Assembly (NCBI GenBank): GCA_034401795.1
Contig: CM067370.1
Coordinates: forward strand, 66,957,188 to 67,021,187
Source: Chaetoderma sp. LZ-2023a
Taxonomy: Eukaryota > Mollusca > Caudofoveata > Chaetodermatida > Chaetodermatidae
Reading direction: 5' to 3'
DNA: 64,000 bases
Shown one piece after another: positions 21,281-31,619 of the stretch (position 1 is the stretch's first letter; each line of letters begins with the position of its first letter). The notes beneath the pieces were generated by a model that ran no database searches, had not been told where the DNA came from, and worked only from the letters and a program-made list of their open reading frames with translations. A program made the position numbers and the translations under genes.

Positions 21281-21649
21281 ATTGCTTTTAACATCTGAAA
21301 AGCTATTCCAGCCACTTATGATTTCCCATCATTTGCCCTGAGCAGAGAAAAGCAAGGGGAAGTGAAGGAGATTTTCTATGTTTGATTCACATCAGAGATA
21401 GCTAAAGACTATTTATATCAGGTTGGTAAACATGCAATATAGATTATGGGCACTTAAAAATTTTGTCCATGTTTATTTTACTCTCCAGAACCTTATACAG
21501 TGTGTGTGAGTAAGTCTGTGAGCGGGCGTGTGTGTTCCTCTACTACCACACTCGGACTGGTACAATACCAGTAGCTCTGGTTATTGCTACCAGTAATAGT
21601 TGCATATCCTACTGTCAGAATGCTAATATCTATATTTCTTCACGTCTAG

Positions 21650-21734
21650 GTTCCAGCGGGGTCAAGCGGTGTTTGTGGAGTGCAAGGAATTGGGTAAAGT
21701 CAGTGGCATGATCTCTGCCGTTGGTCCACAAGAG
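21650..21734 (+). CDS. SUDS3: SUDS3 exon E
   Basis: The acceptor TTCACGTCTAG ends at 21649 and a consensus donor GTAAGC starts at 21735. The 85-nt exon completes Trp and codes 28 residues: FQRGQAVFVECKELGKVSGM, then ISAVGPQE. This corresponds to the first strands of the C-terminal Tudor-like domain described for the family. It ends in phase 0. Confidence 0.92.
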
Positions 21735-22089
21735 GTAAGCAGAGATTATTGCATTTATTTTAGAACATTAGTTAATTGACTTATCTTTGTTTGTACGAAC
21801 AGAGAAATATGTAGTCTGCTTGCTGTTAAAAGTGGGCATAATCTGTTTCTCACTCCATTCCAATTAACTGATTAATTAATTCCAATTAATTAATTAGTGT
21901 ATAAAACTAGGATTTTATTAATGCATATGCGTATCCAAACTATCCATATATGTATACGGATCTGAATGAATGATTCCATTTGTACATATGCATATGCATG
22001 TCCTAAATGGGTGTTGGGTGGAATGGTGTTTTCACTTCCGTCAGTGTATCCATCACACAAGATTTGCATTCCATAACTACTTTTGTTTG

Positions 22090-23180
22090 GATTACCATGA
22101 TGAAAGTTGGCTATGGTCGTAGGGAAATGTACATTATTTCGTAGCTTAGTCCGTCCATCCATCCTTCTTACCGCGTGTCCGTCCATCTGCGCAAATTTTA
22201 GGTTTTTGTTTGATAATTTTAATTTTGCTTGGAGTAGCATGACAAAACTTCATGAGAAGGGTGGCTATGGTAGTATGAAAATGAAATTTTGGGTTTTTGT
22301 TCAATAAATACTTTTGCTTGGAGTATCGTGACGAAACTTCCTAGAAAGATTGGATATGGTAGTAGGGAAATGCACATTATTTGGTGGGTCAGTCCATCCA
22401 TCTATCTTTCTGACTGTGTGTTCGTCTGTGCATGCAAATTTTGTGTTTTCATTCATTAACTTTATTTTTGGTTGCAGTATCTTGATGAAACTTCATGGGA
22501 AGGTAGGCTGTGGGGCTAGAAAAATGCAGGTTATCATCCAGCTGTCCATCTATCCATCCGTCTTCTGACTGTGTGTCCATCGGCTGCACATTTTGCATTT
22601 CTGTTGACCGTTTGTTGAAAATTGGTTTCTCGATGATAACTCTGGTACCTTTTATGGGATCGTGTTGTAACTTGATAGCAGATCTGGAGAAGAAACCTAT
22701 CGAAATTGGCGATGATCCGAAAACTAAGATGGCCGCCAGCCAATCGCAGTCATCTTGAAAATTGGTTTCCGTTACTCTTTAGTTGTACGACATTTGGAGA
22801 AGATACGTTTCGAAGCTGACAATAATCTGAAATCCAAGATGGCTGGCAGGGCGGTCATCTTGAAAATTGGTTTCCAGACGATAACTCCATTACCGTTTAT
22901 AAGATTGCTTTGAAACATAATAGAGTGGTTGGACCATGTCTGGAGAACAAACCTATCAAAAATTATGATGATCCTAAATCCAAGATAGCTGCCAGTCACA
23001 GGCAGCCATGTCAGGACTAGGTCTGAGGAAGAAATTTACAGAAATCAAAGATGATCTGAGATCAAATATGGCCGTGAGTCACTGGCAGGCATCGTGAAAA
23101 TTGGTTTCCAAATGATAACCCATGACCATTTAGCGAATCGCTTTGAAACTACATAGGATGCCTGGTTTAGACCAGTTTGA
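22090..23180 (+). repeat. Two tandem-unit repeats with GTCCATCC tracts, intron E-F
   Basis: Bases 22090-22600 hold about two and a half units of roughly 245 bp, each with GGTAGTAGGGAAATGCACAT, a GTCCATCCATC tract and a CTTGGAGTATCGTGACGAAA-type block. From 22620 to 23180 a different unit of roughly 120 bp takes over, with TTGAAAATTGGTTTCC, GATAACTC and CCAAGATGGC. Neither has coding potential. Confidence 0.6.
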
Positions 23181-23456
23181 GGAAGAAATCTTTATTTTCT
23201 GATACCTCTCATTCCCATTGCTGAGAATCATTGAATTTATAACATCTAGTTCTAGCTATATATCTTGTGGGAATATGATGCTCACCTCTACTTACGAGCC
23301 CCTCACTCTGCCCATATATATATATGGGAAGAGTGTCACGTAGTTGATTATGACGTCATGTGATGGATGGATAAACTGGAAAGGTCCATTGGGTCATCAC
23401 TTTGATATATTAGCCTCAAAATCAATATGATTCTGTAGCCTCAAATGGCACAAAAC

Positions 23457-23611
23457 TCTCACCAAAGTTTGACGAAGATCCCTCAATTAGAAATGGAGAA
23501 GGCAGCCTAGACGAACACCTCTCATATTATCATTATGATAATATGAGAGGTGTTCGTCTAGGCTGCCTTCTCCATTTCTAATTGAGGGATCTTCGTCAAA
23601 CTTTGGTGAGA
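23457..23611. repeat. Perfect palindrome, 77-bp arms, 1-base spacer
   Basis: The left arm 23457-23533 and right arm 23535-23611 are exact reverse complements around T23534; the first mismatch outside is at 23456/23612. The right arm directly abuts a half-copy of the TTAA MITE at 23616. No TIR or TSD is seen around it. Confidence 0.95.
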
Positions 23612-23615
23612 AAAT

Positions 23616-23749
23616 TTAACATTGGAATGACTGGCCCGATAACAAAGCCAGTCATTCCAGTGGGAAAGTTTAAAAAATAATCTCCCTTTCTGGAAATGGA
23701 CATTTTATATGAGAAAATTTAAGTTTTCTTGGAGATATTTGAGGGTTAA
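23616..23749. mobile_element. Partial palindromic TTAA MITE
   Basis: It holds the family hairpin (TTGGAATGACTGGCCCGA ... GCCAGTCATTCCAGTGG, 23622-23662) and the right arm ending GAGGGTTAA at 23749. The left arm is missing; the palindrome at 23457-23611 lies in its place. Confidence 0.65.
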
Positions 23750-24682
23750 TGACCAGTTACTGGTGCTACGCACACTGGTCATTTAAAGCTGACATGATAC
23801 GTTAAAAGATTCAGTACTGATAGACATTATTACTAATATGCTGGTACCAATGTATGGCTGTTTTCACGTAACTACCCATTATGATTCTGTTATTGATAAT
23901 TTGAATATGAAACTACTAACCCTCCTCGCCTATAATAAAACATGCTGAATTGAGGAGAAACTGATGCAGAGCTTCTAATGTGACTGCCACGTGTTTTATG
24001 GCTCAATGCAGGTTGATATACAATCTTTTGGATCCTTGAGCTTTCACTCCTTGCTGCCAGTGTTTAAATTGGTACCTCTAATGGACTGAAATAAAAATTG
24101 TCTCGATACAGCATGAATGGGCTTCAATAATAGACAATAGATACCAATCAGAGAAATAAGTTACCTTGGATTGAGCTACAGCTTTAGTCAGCATGAGCAT
24201 TGCTTCAGTAAATTATAGAGGGATCCATTTTGAGTTAAACTCCACCCACTTTGTACCAATGTTTGAATGGATTTTAACACTTTGACAGCTCATTGTCAAA
24301 TTAGTTTCAAAATATTCAGCACAATACCAAAGATATAGAATTCAGCCACTTATTGTCAATTTCATGACAGACCTATCATACCATGTCATTTCATTATGAT
24401 ATCAGATACCAAGTGACATATTTTGATTAAGATGTCAGAGACTTAGGTGACAGATTAGATATAGGTGTTGACTCAATGAGAAGCTCAATGTACTCGGCGT
24501 ATATATTTATACCAGATGCGGAGAGTTAATATGGGTCATGCTCAAAGTATCGATTCCCAGAGTCCTAATAGCCAGCTAGTATTAAGAGTAGTTAGTATTG
24601 ACTCCTTAAACATAAGTTCAGCTTTAAGGCAGAATTGATTTATAATGCTGTGTTATGATGTGTTTTCCTCTTCTCTTTTAAG

Positions 24683-24778
24683 GTTTATATACGAAAAACT
24701 ACAGACAATGCAAAAATCAGAATATTCCTCTCTCAACTTCAGAAGGGCAAATATATTCTGCGGCGAAGATCATCTTAG
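24683..24778 (+). CDS. SUDS3: SUDS3 terminal coding exon F
   Basis: The acceptor TCTCTTTTAAG ends at 24682. The frame codes VYIRKTTDNAKIRIFLSQLQ, then KGKYILRRRSS and TAG at 24776-24778. The basic LRRRSS end is the family's C-terminus. It completes the C-terminal domain started in exons D and E. Confidence 0.93.
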   Translation, partial: VYIRKTTDNAKIRIFLSQLQKGKYILRRRSS

Positions 24779-24886
24779 TGGAATTTATTATTTGCAATAA
24801 CATTTCATTATCATCATCATAATCATCATTTGTAGTATACATGTATATTAAGTGTTTATACATTATTGTAAATAAGGTTTAATAAA
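24779..24886 (+). terminator. SUDS3: SUDS3 3' UTR and polyadenylation signal
   Basis: An AT-rich 3' UTR of about 110 bases contains AATAAA at 24881-24886, roughly 105 nt after the stop codon. This is the first such hexamer after the stop. Confidence 0.7.
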
Positions 24887-25792
24887 TTGCTATGAATTGT
24901 TATCACTATATGAACAAGAATGGCTTTGTTCCTAGCCTGGTTGTCACTAAAAGCAGAATCTCAATATTTTGTCGAGATTCACAAGTGGTTCTGTCCAATG
25001 TTTGGCAAAGCTACATATGTGGCCACTATAGTTCGCTCGCACTTGTTAGGCAACCATATAAGTTGCTAAATACTTCGAAGGGAATTTGATATCAGAAATT
25101 AATTTCAAGATAATCAAATTGGATTGTGCGATACAATACTCTTAACATGAATTAAAAATGCTGACATTCAAAGAAGAGTCCTGTATCAGTCGCCTGGAGC
25201 AGCATTATTTGAACGCAATAACATCCTGCACCACATCAATGAATGCGTAAAAGCTCTTGCTATTCAACACACATCTTGTGATTCAACAAGCTGTCTCCTT
25301 AGCAGATGAAATCACTGCCACTGCTGAGTGTGACAAAACATTTCGGGTCGGCAGAGCTCTAAGAATTGTTGACCAGTCACCATCACTCACTGTACACAAC
25401 TCTGAAGGACAATTTATCGGACTGACTAGGGCAAAGCTGACAAGGACAATTTATCAGACTGACTAGGGCACAGCTGACACAATCCGAGAATGGTTCAAGG
25501 AAAAGTTCACTGACCATGATGATGAGCCCTTGCATCCATTTTCAGGTGATCAGTGGCCATTACTAACACAAAATGAAGGCAGAAGACGGTACTAAAAACC
25601 TGGAAAAATGGACGTGCATCCAGACATGATGGCAAAAGCAATAAACTATTCAAATATGCAAGTGTCATTATCTCAAACCCGGTCACGCACCTAATTAATG
25701 TGACCACACACACGCATGCATGCACACATGCACTAACGCACTAAAGATGGAATATTCCCTTGTGGATTTCATAGATTTGGAAAGGAATCCTG

Positions 25793-25864
<72 letters not shown>

Positions 25865-27094
25865 CGATAGCTGCAAGTAAACAAAAAGTTGAGAATGCCT
25901 ATGAATGAATCCAAAACACACCCATGTATACCTATCAACAAAGCATAAAGCTAAGGAAAAACACGATCGACTATGTGGCGGCGAAGAAAAGGGAAAATCC
26001 TGCTCTCACTGCTGTGCAGTACTTTGCTGCATGCTGTGTCATGGGAAACAGCTTTCCAGTGTTTCTGGAAGCTGTGCATTCGTAGATCAAAGATGCCCAT
26101 GACAAAAAGACTACGTTTGTACAGTGCAACCTGCATATTCTTGATGCTGTATACTTAGAACTGTAGCGGTTTGGCAGGTCCAGAGGCAGCTTTTGACAGG
26201 CTTGATGTCTGCCACCAGTAATACCCCCACACCATCACTGGAAACTGATGGTTAGACAGCATAATTTCCAGCGTAAAACTCGCCCAGTAAAAATGTCCAT
26301 GTTAGGCCATGTGATAAGGATGCCAAAATACACACCCGCACAGAGCCTTGGAATTCACTATACTGAGAGCCAGTAAATATAACGGCAGGAGAGGACATCA
26401 TTGCATAAATCTGTTATATTTGCTTTGAAGCAACCTCTAGAAAACAGGACTGGCTACACTCAAGATCAAGAATGAACCTGTAGGATGTTTCTACTACTAT
26501 AGCCGTAGAGTAAAGGACATCATCAGCATCATCATCATTATCGCCATTATCAGTAGTTGAACCAAGACCCATGAACATCATGTTCCAAACAAAAGGAGAA
26601 GGATGGACACATGAAAATGTTGAGATTGCTAGAATCAGTAAAATGTTGAAATCCTGAAATCTTGTAGTAAAACAGAAAGATTATGAACCAAAAATTAATG
26701 ATTTTAGAATATACTAATTATGTCCTGAATTTTAAAACTCAGGGATTGATATGAACAATGATAACAAACTCCATTAGTTGCGACATAAGCATCTTTCTTA
26801 GAAACATCATAAAACTTGACAGACGAACTTATAATAGTTGTCACAAGTAACATTTTTATCATGAAATGTAAGCATTTTGTGTGGAAGGACATAAATTTGT
26901 GCTGTACCTAAGAACTTTTAGGTCAGAACTGCAATATTTGCTTACAAAAAATAGTTATTTACTATTTAGGTTTCAAACACAAGCATCCTATCAGGAATTG
27001 GAGATGAAATATAAATATATTGTCCAAAAATGACACTTAGTTGTGACTAGCAACTAGTATATAATTATAATCAATCTGCCAAATTCTTTTACAC
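24887..27094. other. Intergenic stretch without recognised genes
   Basis: Only simple features are seen: a 37-bp unit present twice at 25405-25478 (AAGGACAATTTATC, one to two mismatches) and the (CTA)n tract. Short open frames at 25257-25466 and 25905-26158 show no known domain. Coding is not supported. Confidence 0.5.
25793..25864 (+). repeat. (CTA)n trinucleotide microsatellite
   Basis: About 24 uninterrupted ACT/CTA triplets. In one frame they give a poly-Leu stretch, which is not evidence of a protein. The tract begins about 1 kb after the SUDS3 polyadenylation signal. Confidence 0.95.
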
Positions 27095-28975
27095 TTAGCT
27101 CGGTTGGCCTGAAAGGCCATGTAAGCTTATGCCGTGGCAACCGTCCGTCGTCTGTCCCATCGGCATCTGTCCTTCAAGCTTTCTTTAAATGACTACTTAA
27201 GAACCACTGCGCCGATTTCAATTATAGATGGAAGCATCCTTAGGGCATACCGATCCCGAAGTTTGTTCAAATAAATTTTAATAAATACATAGAAAAAGTT
27301 GTGGGAGACATTTTTAAGGTCAATCTTACCCCGCCTGGTTAATGCCAAAGGGTGCCATGGAGTGGACTTGATGTATTCAATGGCTTTCTTTAGCTTGCCT
27401 CCATGTTGAGGTGAATTCGTCATCTGGGTCAGATGAGAGAACTTGTATGATTCTGAACTGTACGTCGCTCCTAGAATGGCCTTCTAGTGTAAAGTGCCTT
27501 GAGACTGGTGTGTCATATCGTATATGTTTGTAGAAGTTGGTGATGGAGCGTAGATGTTCTTGGAAACTTAAGACAGAATACTGGTGGCCATACTAACTGT
27601 CCTAGAACCGCCTAGCGGCTGCCCATTGTCTAGGAAATCTCAACCAATCAGAATTGAGATCTCCATTAACAACACCATTTGAACCAATCAAAAGCGTCAA
27701 TGGAGTAAAAAAGTATGAAAGGAGCCCTCCATTAATGGCTCAGGCTATGCAGACTGACTACCACACGTATCAGAATTCAGGCTTCAACCTACCTTAAAGC
27801 CATATCATCGCCTATGTATTTATAAAGGTTTGTTCAAATAAAGACGAACGGCCAATTTGGCTGGTGGTCATCTTGGATTTTGGCCAATTTTTAGATACAT
27901 CTTTTAAGTCTTCTTCAAAACCACTTGGGGATCAATTCAGGGAACCTGGTTGTCCAAATGCTTTGGCAGTCAAATTGGATAACCTAGTTTTCATGAAAAC
28001 GACTTCTCCAGAACCGCTGAACGGATGGGGCCAGCATTTGTAAGATATGATTAGGGACTTTAAAGTCATTAAAGTTTTTCAATGAACTTTAATCCGCTAA
28101 AAAACATGACCACTGTGGACCAATCAAAATGTAGCGTTTTTGGCGGCCACATTGAATTTTTTTTATTTGATAGATTTTGAATGCAAAGTTGGTTTTAAAT
28201 AAGGTTTTGCGTTTGCTGATTTCAATTTGGCCATTTTCGAAACTCGGATAAATGGTTTGGCGGCCATCTTAGATCATTTTGTCATCAAAATCTCCCATAC
28301 TAAAGCAATAGGAAATTAAAAATATCTTCTTGAGAATGACTGCGCCGATTTCAAATATATTTGGCATTAAGCATCCTTAGGGCATAGAGAACCAAGTTTG
28401 TTCATAGGAAGCCAACCAGCCAATTTGTCCGGTGACTATCTTGGATTTTGTCCCATTTTTAGAAATTTATTTTAAAATCTCAGAAACCACGTGTAAGATC
28501 GATTAGAAACTCATTATGTAGGGCAAAAGCAGAACCAAATTTGAGGGAACTTAATCAGCGTAGTGCTTCGCCGGCCATCTTAGATGACCTAGTCTTTGCA
28601 AAAACAACTCCAGAACTGCTGAATAGATTAGGCCAAAAGATATGATTAGGGACTAATGGCCATTAAGGTTTCTTCAAGTGAAGTTGATATGTCAAAAAAC
28701 ATGGCCACCATTGACCAATTACATTTTGGCAGCCATGTTGATTTTTTTTACTTAATGGATTTTGCAGCCGAAACTGGTTTTGTTTAGGTTTTTGAGTATG
28801 CTGATTTCAAATTTGCAACCTTTCGAAACTGATAGGATGCATCCTTAATCTTGTGTCAATTCTGGCTAAAACATTAGGGTTCTACTCATAGGTGATCAGT
28901 GATGACCTTTTCAGTTGAAATGCCTATGTTCCAGGTGAGTGATACAGGCCCCTTGGGCCTCTTGTTGACAAAGCC
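27095..28975 (+). repeat. GGCCATCTTGG-family element, complete copy split by a Penelope-like fragment
   Basis: It starts TTAGCTCGGTTGGCCTGAAAGGCCATGTAAGCTTATGCC, a hairpin followed by the CCGTCCGTCGTCTGTCC tract. It ends CCAGGTGAGTGATACAGG and CCCCTTGGGCCTCTTG. Internal units repeat CAAGTTTGTTC, GGCGGCCATCTTAGAT and GACCAATCAAAATGTAGCG. The insertion occupies 27276-27827. Without it the element is about 1.3 kb. Confidence 0.8.
27276..27827 (-). mobile_element. Penelope-like element fragment (GIY-YIG part) with 15-bp target duplication
   Basis: GTTTGTTCAAATAAA occurs exactly at 27261-27275 and 27828-27842 and sits inside the host repeat, so 552 bp were inserted. On the minus strand (about 27570-27380) a frame reads HIRYDTPVSRHFTLEGHSRS, then DVQFRIIQVLSSDPDD; the RHF-x-x-x-GHS pattern fits the C-terminal GIY-YIG endonuclease region of Penelope-like elements. 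The frame stops near 27383. The element ends share an inverted TAAATACATAG. The remainder (27580-27827) is unassigned. No RT is present, so it is 5' truncated. Confidence 0.6.
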
Positions 28976-29839
28976 GTCGAGCCTACCTATATGGTGTGCC
29001 AATATCTGTAAATATAGCAAAGATACCAAAACGTGACACCAATCTATTATCTGTCCCCATTGGCTCCAATACTTGCGATCATTTGACCAGGTTTGGTGTA
29101 AATCCCTCAAAAGATTACAAAAAGTACTGACTGTGTAATTCATTATGGATCAATGCATTGGGGAATTCATGAATTCGCCTTTGACATATTTTGTCTAGAG
29201 TCAGTGAAATTGACCAAATTCTTACAGACCTACAAATGATAAATTGCCCCACGATACCAACCCACTATGTTAAATATCAATAACTCGAAGTGTGATAAAA
29301 CATGCCACCACAGTAATATCTTTTGCCATTCATGGGCATAGTAAACATTGCTCCTTTAGGGACTCGTCTTTCACGCTACTACTCTCACTATATTTACCAT
29401 TTAAATCACCCAATGCTCTGATCATGGCTCAAATATTACAGCAAAAAGGCAAGTTGACAAGCCGTTGGCTCTCGTGACAGGTGCTGTTCGTGGCATTCAA
29501 ATCATATTGAATTTATTCTCATGATGTGATTAATCTGGCAGCATAAGTTCTAACAGTATATGTGAATTCATCCTTCTGCATTCAACTCCGTGTCATTGGC
29601 TTATACAGTCTACTCTTTCTAACTGACCTCTGTCTGTCATCCGTCCATCAACCTTTGCTTTAAAAGACTACTTGTTAAATGCCTGATGTATTTCAATCAA
29701 CTGTAGACGGAACCGGTGATATGGCAATTGGCTTCTGAAGTTTTGTACAGAAATCTTATCGGTCAGTTTTTATCCCCATCCCCCCCCCCCCATGGCCTGG
29801 AAAACGGGGTGGGGGGGAATATAGCAATCAACATATCCA
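28976..29839. other. Intergenic stretch, nothing recognised
   Basis: No coding frame with a known domain is seen. A C-run lies at 29779-29791 and a G-rich tract near 29805-29815. A partial CTGTCATCCGTCCATCAACC at 29633 resembles the head tract of the GGCCATCTTGG family. Confidence 0.4.
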
Positions 29840-30429
29840 TCTCTGTCCATCCATCCATCCGTCTGTCCCCGTCTTGTCTACGCAACTCTTAGAGGTCTCA
29901 ATGGATTAACTTAACTTAAAATTTTGTCCACATCAGTATCATGTGCAGATGTGCATGTGCTTTTTTCGCGACCGAAAATTTTTTTATTACAGAGTTATCC
30001 TCCTTTAAATATCTTAAAGCTGATACATAAACTGCATTGTCAATCATTTCTTGTCACTGCAACTCCTTGTACAGTTTAGCTCTGATTCTTTTAAAACTTA
30101 GTAAGTGTTATCATTACCACGTGAAGGTGTGCATGTGCTATCCGTATACCTGTATGTTCATCCGTCTGTTCAAAGTGTATGCATGTCCGTCTGTCAGTCC
30201 ATCCATCTCTGACAATCATTTCTTGTCAACGCAACTCGTCCTAGAGGTCTGAATGGATTAACATTAAATTTCTTCCACATTATGTGCATGTGCTTTTTTC
30301 GCGGCCAAAAAATTATTCACTGCAGAGTTATCCGCCTTTAAATATCTTAAAGCTGATACATAAACTGCATTACACTTAGTCACAAAGGAATTTAGGTTTT
30401 AGGAGTTGCATTTTTCATTGATTAGTTTT
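29840..30429 (+). repeat. Tandem repeat, units of about 345 bp with GTCCATCC tracts
   Basis: Two copies share a GTCCATCCATC tract, AGAGGTCTCAATGGATTAAC, a GTGCATGTGCTTTTTTCGCG block and AAATATCTTAAAGCTGATAC followed by ATAAACTGCATT. An intervening partial copy lies near 30040-30130. Confidence 0.65.
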
Positions 30430-31530
30430 TATACGCCCGCGCAAATCGGGGACGTATTCTGTGATGCGTCCGTGCGCCCGTGTGTCCGTCCGTCTGATTC
30501 CTGTCCGGAGCAGATCTCGAAGAGTTTTGAACCTACACTCACAAATTTTTTTCAGCAGATATATTATCTATAGACCAAGTGTCATGATTTCAATTCGGCA
30601 AAATCCTCCCATATTCGCTAGAGTTATCTCCCTTGACAGCTTAAAATTTTCTTGTCCGGGACAGATCTCGAAGAGTTTTGAACCCACAGTCACAATTTTT
30701 TTTCAGCAGATATATTACCCATAGACAAAGTGTAATGATTTCGATTTGGAAAAATCCTCCCATATTCGCTAGAGTTATCTCCCTTGAAAGCTTAAAATTT
30801 GTCAAAATTTTCTTGTCCGAGACAGATCTCGAAGAGGTTTGAACCTACACTCACAATTTTTTTTCCAGAAGATGTGTTATGTATAGGCGAAGTGTCATGA
30901 TTTCAGTTCGGCAGGATCTGCCCATATTCGCCAGAGTTATCTCCCTTGAAAGATTAAAATTCGTCAAAATTGTCTTGTCCAGGCCAAATCTCGAAGAGTT
31001 TTGAACCCACACTCACAAATTTTTTTTCTCCAAAAGATGTACATATAGCCGAAGTGGCATGATTTCAAAGATGTGGTATGTATAGCCGAAGTGTCATGAT
31101 TTTGTTTTGGCATGATCCGCCCATATTCGCGGGAGTCATGATTTCATTTCGGCAAAATCCTCGTATATTCGCAGGAGTTATCTCCCTTGAATGATTAAAA
31201 TTCATCCAAATTTTCTTTTCATGGCCAGATCTCAGAGTTTTGAACCTACACGCAATTTTTTTCCCGGCAGATATGTTATGTATAGACTAAGTCCCATGAT
31301 TTCCTTTCGACAAAGTCCTCCCATATTAGTGAGAGTTATCTCCCTTGAAAGATTAAAATTCATCAAAATCTTCTTGTGCGGGCAAGATCTTGAAGACTTT
31401 TGAACTTATACATTTTTTTCCCCAGCAGATGTGTTGGGATGGATGAAGTGTCATGATTTCGTTTCGGCAAAATTAGCCCATATTCACTAGAGTTATCTAC
31501 CTTAAAAATCTAAAATTTATCAAAATTTTC
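30430..31530 (+). repeat. ATACGCCCGC-type element with six internal units
   Basis: It starts with a hairpin-like ATACGCCCGCGCAAATCGGG followed by GACGTATT, then a GTCCGTCCGTCTGATTCC tract. About six units of 150-200 bp follow, each with CAGATCTCGAAGAGTTTTGA, TCAGCAGATATATTA, AAGTGTCATGATTTC, CCCATATTCGCTAGAGTTAT and CTCCCTTGAAAG. Starts fall near 30502, 30652, 30813, 30978, 31215 and 31372. It is non-coding. Confidence 0.75.
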
Positions 31531-31619
31531 TTGTTCTAAAATATTGTCCTTTACAATTAACGTTACATGTGTGGCCACTCTTGATGTATGTTTATCTGAA
31601 ATGTTTGGATCCTGGGGAG

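Larger units (their letters stand above)
1724..24886 (+). other. SUDS3: SUDS3 (Sds3-family Sin3 corepressor subunit) gene, 3' part, six exons
   Basis: Six exons (1724-1783, 5577-5673, 9982-10097, 20753-20922, 21650-21734, 24683-24778) join with matching phases into 624 nt, 207 residues plus stop. From N to C they encode a charged coiled coil, the basic KLRRRPNDP segment, the EIMEDLR segment and the KLYYDKRW-to-end domain, in the order known for animal SUDS3. SUDS3 is a nuclear subunit of the Sin3-HDAC complex; its coiled coil dimerises and it supports deacetylase activity. The vertebrate protein is about 330 residues, so roughly 120 N-terminal residues and the promoter lie left of the window. 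Introns are 3.8, 4.3, 10.7, 0.7 and 2.9 kb and are filled with repeats. The closest alternative is a BRMS1-family paralogue, judged less likely from the C-terminus. Confidence 0.9.

Noticed and set aside
25720..25908. 62-codon ORF with a run of Leu
   Set aside because: It is a translation of the (CTA)n microsatellite and has no other protein feature.
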